Of a DNA stretch of 64,000 bases, positions 1-8,056 are shown one piece after another. The notes beneath the pieces were generated by a model. The model was not told where the DNA came from. It saw nothing but the letters and a program-made list of their open reading frames with translations, and did no database searches. The stretch spans positions 229,562-293,561 of the forward strand of contig NZ_BMZE01000002.1 in the NCBI RefSeq assembly GCF_014652635.1. Reading direction: 5' to 3'. Both the position numbers and the translations under genes were made by a program. The first letter of the stretch is position 1. The number at the start of each line of letters is the position of its first letter. The stretch comes from Devosia pacifica. Its GTDB lineage: Bacteria > Pseudomonadota > Alphaproteobacteria > Rhizobiales > Devosiaceae.

Positions 1-48
1 GCGGTCAATGGCCAGCACCCGGCCCACACCTGAAACTGGAGGACGACC

Positions 49-756
49 ATGAGAACCCAATTCACCCATGCTGACTTCAAGACGGCGCGTCTTGCGGGCC
101 TGCTCTATCTCATCATTATCGTTTGCGGCATTTTCTCCGAAGTTGCCCTACGCGGCCCTCTGGTGGATTTTGCCAACGCAGGATCGACAGCCACCGCCAT
201 TCTTGGCGCTCTCGACGCCTACCGGCTCTCGATCGCGGCCGACATTGTCATGGCCATCGCCGATGCCGGACTTGCGATCCTGCTGTTCGTCTTGTTCCGT
301 CCGGTGGCGCCGCGCCTAGCCCTGGCGGCGATGATCTTCAGGCTCATCCAATCGGTCATGATCGGCATCAATCTGATGAACATGCAGGCCGCGCTCTTGT
401 TGATCGCGGGCGGCCAGGATCTGTCTGGCCTCGCATCCGGCACCGCGGAAGCACTGGCCCTGCTTTTCCTTAACATGCACGCACACGGCTATGACTTGGG
501 CCTGATCTTCTTCGGCATCAATTCCCTGATGACCGGCGTGCTGATCTTGCGCTCAGGTCTGGTGCACAAGAGCATTGGCGTGGGCGTTGCCCTTGCCGGA
601 GCCGTCTACCTGATGGGCAGCGGCCTGCGTTTTTTTGCACCCGAGTTCTACGACGTCTTTGCCTCGGCTTATGCCATCCCGGTGGTAACCGAAACGGCCT
701 TCTGCGTAGCGCTCCTTTTGGTCGGCTTGCGTTCCCTTAGGACACAGGCGGCCTGA
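49..756 (+). CDS. DUF4386 family integral membrane protein
   Basis: A 235-residue hydrophobic protein with about six membrane segments, starting after a short N-terminal tail. Order, length and hydrophobic pattern match the DUF4386 family of bacterial membrane proteins, for which I know no established function. The ATG is preceded by a good ribosome site (GGAGGA, about 6 nt upstream). No catalytic motif is visible. It lies 64 bp upstream of a broken VOC/HxlR gene and could once have shared a transcript with it. The family call is from overall sequence character, not from a signature motif. Confidence 0.7.
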   Translation: MRTQFTHADFKTARLAGLLYLIIIVCGIFSEVALRGPLVDFANAGSTATAILGALDAYRLSIAADIVMAIADAGLAILLFVLFRPVAPRLALAAMIFRLIQSVMIGINLMNMQAALLLIAGGQDLSGLASGTAEALALLFLNMHAHGYDLGLIFFGINSLMTGVLILRSGLVHKSIGVGVALAGAVYLMGSGLRFFAPEFYDVFASAYAIPVVTETAFCVALLLVGLRSLRTQAA

Positions 757-820
757 TCCGCGCCCTCCGGGCCGGTCAACGACCGGCCTGATTTCACCAA
801 ACAGAAATGGAGACTTTTCG

Positions 821-1050
821 ATGGCCTCACGAACGAAGCCCAGCGTCAACCGCCTTGTCGAGACGGCCATCTATTTCGACGACATCGCCACTGCCAGCGA
901 TCTCTATGACACGGTTCTTGGTTTTCCTGCCCTGGTCCGCGATAGCGCGTCGTTGCTTCGGTCTTCCTGCTATTCAAGCGGGGCGCTACCCTCTTTGGCG
1001 ATCGCTGGAGCCTGATTATCCTGCGTTACGCCATGTACGGTCATGTATGA
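821..1050 (+). pseudogene. Remnant: VOC (glyoxalase-like) N-terminus joined to an HxlR-regulator fragment
   Basis: The first frame (from ATG 821) reads like the start of a VOC/glyoxalase-fold protein: a beta strand VNRLVETAIYFDDI, then the helix and strand ASDLYDTVLGFPALVRDS. After about position 945 that frame loses meaning. The frame starting at 961 then reads SVFLLFKRGAT, a typical continuation of the VOC fold, and runs straight into LFGDRWSLIILRYAMYG. This is the signature N-terminal helix of HxlR-family winged-helix regulators. It stops at TGA 1048-1050. So two gene pieces are fused and frame-broken, and no functional product is expected. Identification of both pieces rests on short motifs. 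Confidence 0.6.
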
Positions 1051-1145
1051 AATCGGCGGAAGACCGACATCTTCTATTCCGCATAGTTCTGCATGTCGTC
1101 AGTAATGCGAGGGCGACGGCAAAAAACCACGCGGCCCTAATTCTC

Positions 1146-2174
1146 TCATCGTGTGAACGATGAAGGTTCGCTATTTTCCTTGATCAACACCTCATCGAGT
1201 ATCGTGACCAGCAAGGCTGCCGCAAGCGCGCCGAGAACGGTCAAGCAGGCACGCTGCATGAAAGCAAATCCCGGCTCCGATGATGCAAGGGCGCTTCCGA
1301 CAAGAGCGATCACGGAGGCTGCATCTTGGTAGGCCATGGAAGGTAGACGCCCGGTCAGCATCTTGTTGCCCAGCCAGAGCGTGATCAGGAACACGAGGCC
1401 GAACAGGACAGCAAGATGACCAACCGCGTTCAAGATCGCGAGAACGCTCAGTGCCAGACAACCTCCCAACACGACCGAGAAACTGCGCTGGCCAGCTTCT
1501 ACCCACAGCGATCGGCGTGTTGAATGCACGAGCACGAACATTCCCGCTACGGCCAGCATGACATTTGAAAAGTCGAGGATGGTGTAAAGATAAAGCGAGT
1601 AAGCCAGCATCACGCCGGTGCGAATTGCTGCTCTACGACCCCATCCGTAACTAAACGCTGGCGAGTAATGATCGACGTTGATTTCCTGCGTTCTGGTCGG
1701 CAGCAATGCGTAAAGAACGGGAACGACCAAGGCAGACAGTAGCGCGGCCTTCGTCATCTCGTTGCGTAGAAAAATCATGCTTGGATAGGAGCCAAGGCCC
1801 ATTATCGTCATCAGTGCCGCCGCGACGATAATCAGCATGCCGAGGGCATTGCCGGTTCTCTGGATAAGATAAAATGCCAGAAAATATATGACACCCATCG
1901 TCACGACGAGAGCCAAGGGAACCCCTTGCAGCGCGATGACGACGCCCGACATCAACCACAGCATCGCGCTGAAGATTATTGGCGCGCCAAACACCCGCTT
2001 CGGGTCGAACGCTTTCCTGTTGCCAGCCAGTAGTGAGAACATCAGTGTCGGATAGACCATGGCCAGCGGTGAGCGCAGCGCCATGGCGAGTGACAGGCCA
2101 ATAAGAGGCATGAACGCGACCCGCACCGCAAACAGCGGATCATCATCGATCGATGGGCGCGGAGCGATAAACAT
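1146..2174 (-). CDS. DUF2955 / FUSC-like inner-membrane transport protein
   Basis: A 342-residue polytopic membrane protein with two blocks of hydrophobic helices (about residues 10-160 and 190-330) around a more polar linker, the layout of DUF2955 and related fusaric-acid-resistance-like (FUSC/AaeB) efflux components. Its start lies 7 bp past the stop of the HlyD-type gene, so the two form one operon. Such pairs usually export aromatic acids or other drugs, with the HlyD protein as periplasmic adaptor. The outer-membrane partner is not encoded here. Substrate unknown. The divergent MarR gene suggests induction by a small aromatic ligand (inference). Confidence 0.75.
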   Translation of the reverse strand: MFIAPRPSIDDDPLFAVRVAFMPLIGLSLAMALRSPLAMVYPTLMFSLLAGNRKAFDPKRVFGAPIIFSAMLWLMSGVVIALQGVPLALVVTMGVIYFLAFYLIQRTGNALGMLIIVAAALMTIMGLGSYPSMIFLRNEMTKAALLSALVVPVLYALLPTRTQEINVDHYSPAFSYGWGRRAAIRTGVMLAYSLYLYTILDFSNVMLAVAGMFVLVHSTRRSLWVEAGQRSFSVVLGGCLALSVLAILNAVGHLAVLFGLVFLITLWLGNKMLTGRLPSMAYQDAASVIALVGSALASSEPGFAFMQRACLTVLGALAAALLVTILDEVLIKENSEPSSFTR

Positions 2175-2180
2175 TGCCGG

Positions 2181-3386
2181 TCAATAAAGGTAGGAGAAGT
2201 AGGCGGAAGCCGTCTGCAAGGCACCTGCCAAAAGTGCCACAGGGCTGGAACGACCTTCAGCATAGACCAGCGCACTGGCCTTGGACCCGACTCGCACGTT
2301 GTGCGGCCAGTCTTGCCCTTCAGCCAATTCAATATGCACGGGGATGGTCCGGGCAGGCTCGAACCAACGCGCCATGGACTGGTTCTGCGGCAATCCATTG
2401 GCTGCTGTGCGACCAGGATCGATACCCCAGGCGACCCCTTGGACCCGAGCGGGAAACTTGCGACCGGGCACGCCATCGAAGACGACGTCCGCTTCGTCAC
2501 CGACATCGACATTCGCAAGCTGGTTCTCGCGCATATCGACGACAATCCAAGAACTGCCGCTTTCGATAAACGTGAGTGCCGGGGTGCCGGCATTTACGAA
2601 CTGGCCCACGGCAAGCCGCAGATTGGTAATCACACCATCAGCGGGGGCCACAACGGTCGCAAAGGAGCGGTTCAGTTGTGCCTGCTCAAGCTGCACTTGC
2701 GCGGCCATAAGCTGCGGGTTGGCGCCACTCACACCCGCTTTCAGACGTGCACTCTCAAGTTCCGCGGTTGCAGCGTCAAGATTTGCTTGAGCCGAGGTGA
2801 GCTGAGAGAGGGCCCCGTCGAGTTGAGATTGCGATGCAAGACCACGATCGAACAGAGTTCTCGTGCGCTCAGTCGCGGCCGTTGTGCTGTCGAGGTTTGC
2901 CTGCGCCTGGCTAACCTTTGCTTCAACGGACGTGAGCGACATTACCGATGCATCGACAGTTTGAGCCACCTGGGCCAGATTGGCCTCGGCCTGGCGTACG
3001 GCAAGCTCCAGTGGCGCCGGATCCAGAGTGAAGAGGGGCTCACCCGCCGTCACCGCCTGGTTGTCCTCGACGAACACCTCCTGCACCTGACCTGCAACAC
3101 GCGGAGCAACAAGCGCGGTCAGCGCCGCTGCCGATCCCGTCGTGCTTGAAGGCGCGAGAAGATCAGTCGTCACATGCCAAGCAAGAGAGGCAACGAGAAG
3201 CAGGAGAATTACCAAGGCAACTTTTCGGGCAGGGTTGCTGCTCTCGCTAGTGGCTGGCTTCTGATTGTCGCTCGCGATCGGCTTCCGATCGTCGTCGCCG
3301 CTCCCTTGCGATGGGGACTCCGCTGGGACAGTAGTATCATGATGCCGAGAAGCGAGTTCAGTCACAGTGCCCGTTCGTCCTTGCAA
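2181..3386 (-). CDS. HlyD/EmrA-family membrane fusion (periplasmic adaptor) protein
   Basis: A 401-residue protein with a polar cytoplasmic N-terminus, one membrane anchor (about residues 54-72, VALVILLLLVASLAWHV), a first biotinyl-lipoyl half (VAPRVAGQVQEVFVEDNQAV), a long coiled-coil hairpin rich in Gln/Ala/Leu (about 130-230), a second lipoyl half (VVAPADGVITNLRLAVGQFV) and a C-terminal beta barrel. This is the EmrA/HlyD order. It connects the inner-membrane pump (next gene, 7 bp away) to an outer-membrane channel. The start is uncertain: TTG 3386 has a distant AGGAG, and GTG 3365 (VTELAS) is an alternative. The gene is divergent from the MarR gene, with an operator-like dyad between them. 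Confidence 0.88.
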   Translation of the reverse strand: MQGRTGTVTELASRHHDTTVPAESPSQGSGDDDRKPIASDNQKPATSESSNPARKVALVILLLLVASLAWHVTTDLLAPSSTTGSAAALTALVAPRVAGQVQEVFVEDNQAVTAGEPLFTLDPAPLELAVRQAEANLAQVAQTVDASVMSLTSVEAKVSQAQANLDSTTAATERTRTLFDRGLASQSQLDGALSQLTSAQANLDAATAELESARLKAGVSGANPQLMAAQVQLEQAQLNRSFATVVAPADGVITNLRLAVGQFVNAGTPALTFIESGSSWIVVDMRENQLANVDVGDEADVVFDGVPGRKFPARVQGVAWGIDPGRTAANGLPQNQSMARWFEPARTIPVHIELAEGQDWPHNVRVGSKASALVYAEGRSSPVALLAGALQTASAYFSYLY

Positions 3387-3423
3387 TAAAGCCGGAACGC
3401 TCCTAGTAAGCCAGAATGGTATA

Positions 3424-3442
3424 TATCTCTATGATCGAGATA
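3424..3442. promoter_or_regulatory. Putative MarR operator (inverted repeat)
   Basis: TATCTC (3424-3429) and GAGATA (3437-3442) form a perfect 6-bp inverted repeat around a 7-nt centre that itself has AT/AT symmetry. It lies just before the marR start codon (3447) and between the divergent marR and HlyD genes. This is the usual place and size for a MarR dimer site, so autoregulation and control of the efflux pair are likely (inference). Confidence 0.5.
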
Positions 3443-3446
3443 GTTT

Positions 3447-3911
3447 ATGGTAGAGACACCGTCAAGAGAGTATGCCGTTCGTGAAAGGCGTCTGATGCGC
3501 ATCGGCGAGGCGCTGCAAGATTTTCTGCGCAACGTCGAAGCGGCAAGGGATCAAGCGGCGCGGGAGCAGAATCTTCACCCGACCGACTTCGCTTGCATCG
3601 GGTACCTTTTTCGTGTCGGCGTGCCGGTAAGTCCCAAGCAGATTATCAGCCGCATGAACCTGAGTTCGGGGTCCGGCACAGCTCTGCTGGACCGTTTGCA
3701 GTCGCTTGGGTACACGCGCCGGCTACCCAATCCAGATGACCGGCGGAGCGTTCTGATCGAACTGGATCAGAGAGCCGCCGCCGAACCATTGAAGCGCTAT
3801 CTCGAGCTGGAAGAAAGCTATCGACGCGCCACGGACCAGTTCTCAGATGAAGACCTGGAAGTAATTGCAGAGTTTGTCTCGAAGATCAGCACCCTGACTA
3901 GCGAGACGTAA
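3447..3911 (+). CDS. MarR-family winged-helix transcriptional regulator
   Basis: 154 residues, the normal MarR length. The winged-helix core is clear: helix PTDFACIGYLFRVG (about 46-60), recognition region SPKQIISRMNLSSGSGTALLDRLQSLGYTR and the wing LPNPDDRRSVLIEL, with the conserved D-x-R of the wing. N- and C-terminal helices would form the dimer interface. The gene is divergent from the HlyD/DUF2955 efflux operon and probably represses it, releasing DNA on binding a small aromatic compound (family knowledge). The start at 3447 is close to the dyad at 3424-3442. An internal ATG (3495, MRIGEA) is possible but would drop the basic N-terminus. Confidence 0.88.
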   Translation: MVETPSREYAVRERRLMRIGEALQDFLRNVEAARDQAAREQNLHPTDFACIGYLFRVGVPVSPKQIISRMNLSSGSGTALLDRLQSLGYTRRLPNPDDRRSVLIELDQRAAAEPLKRYLELEESYRRATDQFSDEDLEVIAEFVSKISTLTSET

Positions 3912-3976
3912 GTCTGACACCGGTCAGTGTGGGAGGCGACCTGCCCTCCACAGCTGACCTGAAATCGGCGCCAGCC

Positions 3977-4333
3977 TTAGTCTTCGTCGCTGTAGGTAAG
4001 GCTCTGTGGCGCATTGGTAAAATCGGTGGCCGAAAAACCCGACCCGGTATTCCCGAGTTGGCTGCGATTGCCAGCAGAGATCGTGCTGAGTGGCTGAAGG
4101 GTGTCCTTGTCGACGAGCAGCACGCCGAGCGAACCATCTGCCTGACGTACATCAACGCGGATGGCTTCGCCCCATTCTTCAACCCGCTCGGCGGCAATAC
4201 CGTTCTCGGCAAGTGCCGCGGTCAAGGCGAAGTCGGAACGACCGTGAACCTCGTGGTCATCGGAAGCAAAGGATGCTGCAGGGGCCAGAGAAACGGCAGC
4301 GAGGGCGGCAACAAGTGCTATTTTGATATTCAT
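3977..4333 (-). CDS. Small secreted PepSY-like protein
   Basis: 118 residues with a clean Sec signal peptide (MNIKIALVAALAAVSLAPAASFA). The mature part has one compact domain ending VDVRQADGSLGVLLVDKDTLQPL. This resembles the PepSY pattern: strand with acidic residues, a D-G turn, then a strand with D-x-x-T. The start chosen at 4333 has AAAGGA at the right distance; the frame stays open upstream but would bury the signal peptide. It lies downstream of, and in the same direction as, the two-component genes. PepSY-type small periplasmic proteins often sit beside OmpR-class systems and modulate the sensor or bind metal or peptidases. A direct-repeat box (4379-4395) in its promoter region supports control by the neighbouring regulator. 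Family assignment is by pattern only. Confidence 0.62.
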   Translation of the reverse strand: MNIKIALVAALAAVSLAPAASFASDDHEVHGRSDFALTAALAENGIAAERVEEWGEAIRVDVRQADGSLGVLLVDKDTLQPLSTISAGNRSQLGNTGSGFSATDFTNAPQSLTYSDED

Positions 4334-4378
4334 CGAAGTGTCCTTTCTTTTGAACACCCCCACTCTCGTCCGCACGGA

Positions 4379-4395
4379 TTGCGCCAACATTGCGC
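4379..4395 (-). promoter_or_regulatory. Putative response-regulator box (TTGCGC-N5-TTGCGC)
   Basis: Two perfect TTGCGC hexamers (4379-4384, 4390-4395) are spaced 11 bp start to start, the one-turn direct-repeat geometry typical of OmpR/PhoP-class regulator sites. The box lies 46-62 bp upstream of the PepSY-like gene start. The contained 12-mer CGCCAACATTGC (4382-4393) recurs as CGCGAACATTGC in both arms of the large inverted repeat upstream of the response-regulator gene (6648-6659 and 6690-6679). Confidence 0.5.
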
Positions 4396-4596
4396 GGAAA
4401 AAAAACGCTGGCACCTTTTTGGTCCTTCAGTTTTTAGCAAGGTCATTCAGTGTCTTAGCGTGATTTTTTCGGCCTCACCGGCGTCGTACTTGCCTTTCGA
4501 TCGCGAGCCGACAATGGTTCAGTTTCGAACCGCATGCGCGCCAGAAGCTTCGAGGCCAGAGAACATCACGGACTAGGAAGTCTGCTATACGGGCCA

Positions 4597-5949
4597 TCAA
4601 GCTGCGGGAGCCTGGGGAAGGCGTATTTCGAACAGGGCACCGCCTCCCTCGTTCGCCCCTGCGACGACCCTGCCATTGTGTCGATGCACAATGTCTCGTA
4701 CCAGACTTAGCCCCAGACCTGCACCCTGGCGAAGGGGAGCAACACGATGAAAGGGCTCAAAAATCTCCTTCAGTTGCGAAGGATCGATCCCCGGCCCCGT
4801 ATCGGCCACCTGCAATCGAGCGTCGCGACAGACACGAACGGAAATCCGCGCATGTTCGCCGCCATGCGCGATGGCATTCTGTATAACGTTCGTCAGGGCT
4901 CTCCCCAACGCTTCAGAATCCCCGAGAACTTCGATCCTGTCCGCCTCTGCCTCGAAGTCGATCTCGTCGCCGGCGGCTATCGCCAGGGGCGCAAGCTCTC
5001 CCGTAACGTTGCTGGCCAGTTCTACAAGATCCAGCTTTTGGAGGCGCATGCCGGACAGATCCATTCTTTGCAGATCAAGCAGCTGGTCCGCCATGCTGCT
5101 CAATCGCGCTACGTCAAGCAGCAACTGCTTGCCTTTCTCATCATCCGGCAGCAGCTCAAGTTTGGTGTGAAGGATGGCAATCGGGGTGCGTAGTTCGTGA
5201 GCAGCATCAGCCATGAAACGTTGTTGCCGAGCGACACCCGCATCGATCCGCTCAAGCGCATCGTTCACAGCCTGAACCATGGAGTGCAACTCGGTCGGCA
5301 CGCGCTCGGCCGACAGGCGAACCCCGGGCTGGTCCACATCAATTGAGGCGGCTTCCGATGCCAGAGCTTCCACGCCACGAAGCTGGCGGCCAACGAAAAC
5401 AGGTATCGTCAGCATTGTCGTCGTCGCGAGCAGCAGGATAAATCCCAAAAACCAGGGATTAGAAAACGCCATGAGCAGGACCGACGGACCGAGCGTCGGC
5501 CCGCCGGCGGTGATTATCCACAGCCTGCCCACCGGACTCGGATGATGGCGCACGATCGCGAATGGCGTGGAATCATCGCCGATATTGGAGATATTTGCCG
5601 AACTGATCCGGGTGATGTCGCTCGTCAGCGACTGGATGTGTTCCGGCACGTCACCAAGTTGCACCGTATCGCCTGCTTCATCAACAGCATAAAACCAGAA
5701 ATCGGGATGATCAGCACTCACCCGTTCGAGCTCACGGGTAGACCTGACATTGAGGCCGCCCCCGATGGCAGGCCGCACCGCATCGGCGATCACCTTGATA
5801 ACGCCAGAATCAAGCCGCTGCTCCTCGCTGAGGAAGTGGAACACCGGAAGCACAGCTGCAAAAGTGAAGCACAGCACCACGACCGTTTGCATAAGGATCA
5901 TGCTGCGCATGAGCGCTCGTCGCAGTGACCGGGGCCTCGGGCTGCTCAT
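4597..5949 (-). CDS. Sensor histidine kinase, OmpR-system (QseC/TctE-like)
   Basis: 450 residues. An N-terminal membrane helix (about 16-40) and a second (about 163-185) enclose a periplasmic sensing region. HAMP-like linker about 185-240. The HisKA motif is AAHELRTPIAIL with the phospho-accepting His at about 251. HATPase_c follows: N-box NVIQNAIAHGG (about 354-364), DTGPGID (about 383-389) and GLGLSL (about 411-416). All catalytic motifs are intact. Its start overlaps the stop of the response-regulator gene by 4 bp, so the two are co-translated. The stimulus is unknown; a partner PepSY-like secreted protein lies downstream. Confidence 0.93.
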   Translation of the reverse strand: MSSPRPRSLRRALMRSMILMQTVVVLCFTFAAVLPVFHFLSEEQRLDSGVIKVIADAVRPAIGGGLNVRSTRELERVSADHPDFWFYAVDEAGDTVQLGDVPEHIQSLTSDITRISSANISNIGDDSTPFAIVRHHPSPVGRLWIITAGGPTLGPSVLLMAFSNPWFLGFILLLATTTMLTIPVFVGRQLRGVEALASEAASIDVDQPGVRLSAERVPTELHSMVQAVNDALERIDAGVARQQRFMADAAHELRTPIAILHTKLELLPDDEKGKQLLLDVARLSSMADQLLDLQRMDLSGMRLQKLDLVELASNVTGELAPLAIAAGDEIDFEAEADRIEVLGDSEALGRALTNVIQNAIAHGGEHARISVRVCRDARLQVADTGPGIDPSQLKEIFEPFHRVAPLRQGAGLGLSLVRDIVHRHNGRVVAGANEGGGALFEIRLPQAPAA

Positions 5950-6617
5950 CTGGATGCCTTCAAAAGGTACCCCAGGCCGCGAATACCGTGGATTTCTACA
6001 GCAGCCTCTGAGAGTTTTCGACGCAAGCGCGAAATATGCGCGTCTAACGTATTGGATGCAATCTCATCATCGAAGCCATATACAGCCTCCTCAAGAGCGC
6101 TGCGCGAAACGGTTCTCCCATTGCGTCGAGCAAGCAGTTCGAGCGCAAGCAGTTCGCGTCGTGTGAGCTCGATTGGCTCATCGGCCACATACGCGATCCG
6201 TTCGGTGAGATTGAATTTGAGCTTTCCTACAGTGACAACTGATGGTCCCATCTGTGCGGGTCGTCGCAGCACCGCCCGAAGTCGCGCCAACAATTCGTCA
6301 GTCGAGAACGGTTTAGGCAGGTAGTCGTCCGCACCAGTGTCGAGACCGTCGATGCGTTGTTCGAACGAGCCCAGCGCAGACAGCACGATGATTGGCAGGC
6401 CGGGTTGGCCGCTTCGAATGATCGGGATCAGCGACAAGCCGTCGCCGTCCGGTAGCTTTCGATCAAGCAGAACCGCGTCGTGGACGCCGCTCTTACTCGC
6501 TTCCTCGGCCAGTTCGAGCGTTGCGGCGTGGTCGACGATTATATCCTGCCGATGCAGCGCTGCAGTCAACGCCCCGGCCATGTCCAGCTCATCTTCAACC
6601 AGCAATATGCGCATCAT
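5946..6617 (-). CDS. OmpR/PhoB-family response regulator
   Basis: 223 residues. The receiver domain has the acidic pocket VEDE (8-10), the phospho-acceptor Asp at about 52 (LLDRKLPDGDG), conserved Ser/Thr (VLSALG) and Lys (YLPKPF). The C-terminal winged helix ends with LDAHISRLRRKLSE and a GLGYLL tail typical of trans_reg_C. Start: two ATG codons in tandem (6617 and 6614). A 10-bp inverted repeat (6607-6638) overlaps them and could affect translation. The large dyad at 6645-6693 upstream probably marks autoregulation. Confidence 0.93.
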   Translation of the reverse strand: MMRILLVEDELDMAGALTAALHRQDIIVDHAATLELAEEASKSGVHDAVLLDRKLPDGDGLSLIPIIRSGQPGLPIIVLSALGSFEQRIDGLDTGADDYLPKPFSTDELLARLRAVLRRPAQMGPSVVTVGKLKFNLTERIAYVADEPIELTRRELLALELLARRNGRTVSRSALEEAVYGFDDEIASNTLDAHISRLRRKLSEAAVEIHGIRGLGYLLKASR

Positions 6618-6638
6618 CTACTTCCCGTTGATGCGCAT
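6607..6638. repeat. 10-bp inverted repeat over the response-regulator start
   Basis: ATGCGCATCA (6607-6616) and TGATGCGCAT (6629-6638) are perfect complements with a 12-nt spacer. The left arm contains the tandem start codons of the response-regulator gene read on the minus strand, so in mRNA this hairpin would sequester the start. Confidence 0.6.
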
Positions 6639-6644
6639 AAAATA

Positions 6645-6693
6645 AACCGCGAACATTGCCGGTCCATTGCGGCGACCCGCAATGTTCGCGGTT
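6645..6693. promoter_or_regulatory. Perfect 15-bp inverted repeat upstream of the two-component operon
   Basis: AACCGCGAACATTGC (6645-6659) and GCAATGTTCGCGGTT (6679-6693) are exact complements around a 19-nt spacer. No U-tract follows on either strand that would make it a convincing terminator. Each arm holds CGCGAACATTGC, nearly identical to CGCCAACATTGC in the promoter of the PepSY-like gene, which favours a regulator-binding site, probably for the adjacent response regulator. Confidence 0.6.
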
Positions 6694-6970
6694 AAGGGTC
6701 AGGATCCCGAGGTTGCGCACGCAGCGCGCGCCCAAGTCCGGAAGAGCGCTCGCTTGTATTGCATCGAAGTGAAGTCATGACAGTGCGTTCGCAGGATGTG
6801 GATGAACATCTAGGACACTGTGAGATACCCATTTTCAGTCTCCTTCGGCCATTATCGGCCAATCGGAGAACGATTGAGACGAACTATTCGACAGCAGGCG
6901 CCGCTCGTACGCGCCAGAATGTTCCTCGGCTCGGGCCGGACGGCTTCACACCCACCTTGGCCTCTGGACG
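6694..6970. other. Non-coding stretch between two operons
   Basis: No gene is supported on either strand. It lies downstream of the ABC ATPase gene (minus) and upstream of the two-component operon (minus), so it should hold the terminator of the first. I see no hairpin with a U-tract, only a weak GGCC-N6-GGCC dyad near 6848-6863. Confidence 0.4.
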
Positions 6971-8056
6971 CTATGCAATCACGCGCTGCTCTGCGTTGAA
7001 GAAGTGGCAAAGGTCCTGACGGACATAGGTCTGGATCACGTCCCCGCTCTTTGGCCGCACCTGGCCTTCCATGAGCATCGTGATTGGCTGGTCGCCGTCG
7101 AGCGATGCGTAGATGAGCGTCTGGGCGCCAAGATTCTCCACCAGCTTGACGTGCATCTTGACGAATTCGGCATAGCCTGGGCGGTCTTCGGCGCTGAGAT
7201 GTTCAGGACGCACCCCGAGTTCCACCGCGCCCGTCAGATCCCCTGCGCCGGAAGGCGTCGCCCAGCGGATGGACTGCGTTCCGAGAGTGAGCTCAAGCCC
7301 GGTGTCCCCTTGCGTGACCGCATTGAGGGGCAGGAAATTCATCTTCGGACTACCGATGAAGCCCGCAACGAAGCGGTTTTCCGGATGGTTGTAAAGATCA
7401 AGCGGTTCGCCGTGCTGCTCCACCCGACCGTCGCGCAACACCACAATCCTGTCGGCCATGGTCATCGCTTCAACCTGATCATGGGTCACGTAGATCATCG
7501 TGCTGCCCAAGCGCTCGTGAAGCTGGGCGATCTCGACGCGCATCTGTACGCGAAGCTCCGCATCGAGGTTCGATAGCGGTTCGTCGAACAAGAAGGCGCG
7601 TGGGTGGCGTACGATCGCCCGGCCGATGGCGACGCGCTGGCGCTGACCGCCGGACAGTTGCGCTGGCTTGCGCTTGACCAATGGCTCCAGCTGCAGAATG
7701 CGCACAGCCTCGGCAACGCGTTCCGCGGTTTCCTGCTTGCTGGTCCCGGTCATCCGCAGGCCGAAGCTCATGTTCTGTTCGACGCTCATATGCGGGTAAA
7801 GCGCATAGGTCTGAAACACCATGGCCAAGCCGCGTCGCGCTGGCTCGATATCGTTGCACCGTTTGCCGTCGATGAGCAGATCGCCGCCCGTGATGTCCTC
7901 AAGACCCGCGATCATACGCAGCAAAGTTGACTTGCCGCACCCGGAGGGTCCGACAAACACGTAGAACTTGCCTTCCTCGACCGCCAGATCGACGCCGTGA
8001 ATGACTTCGCTTGCTCCGAAAGACTTTCTAATGCCCTTGAGTTCGATCGCATTCAT
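6971..8056 (-). CDS. Carbohydrate ABC transporter ATP-binding protein (UgpC/MalK type)
   Basis: 361 residues from the chosen start MNAIELKG (8056). Its ATGA overlaps the stop of the glycosidase gene, an operon-type junction. Walker [11 protein letters not shown]-loop [14 protein letters not shown], signature [14 protein letters not shown], Walker [12 protein letters not shown] and H-loop YVTHD are all intact. After about residue 235 there is the OB-fold regulatory domain (GVRPEHL) of CUT1-family importers. It energises the two permeases and binding protein encoded upstream in the same operon (13930-10827). This is the last gene of that operon. Confidence 0.94.
   Translation of the reverse strand: MNAIELKGIRKSFGASEVIHGVDLAVEEGKFYVFVGPSGCGKSTLLRMIAGLEDITGGDLLIDGKRCNDIEPARRGLAMVFQTYALYPHMSVEQNMSFGLRMTGTSKQETAERVAEAVRILQLEPLVKRKPAQLSGGQRQRVAIGRAIVRHPRAFLFDEPLSNLDAELRVQMRVEIAQLHERLGSTMIYVTHDQVEAMTMADRIVVLRDGRVEQHGEPLDLYNHPENRFVAGFIGSPKMNFLPLNAVTQGDTGLELTLGTQSIRWATPSGAGDLTGAVELGVRPEHLSAEDRPGYAEFVKMHVKLVENLGAQTLIYASLDGDQPITMLMEGQVRPKSGDVIQTYVRQDLCHFFNAEQRVIA

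Noticed and set aside
2170-2182. AACATTGCCGGTC, identical to 13 bases of the dyad at 6652-6664
   Set aside because: It spans the start of the DUF2955 gene and the 7-bp gap before it, and lacks the CGC part of the motif and any dyad; a chance match is likelier than a regulator site.
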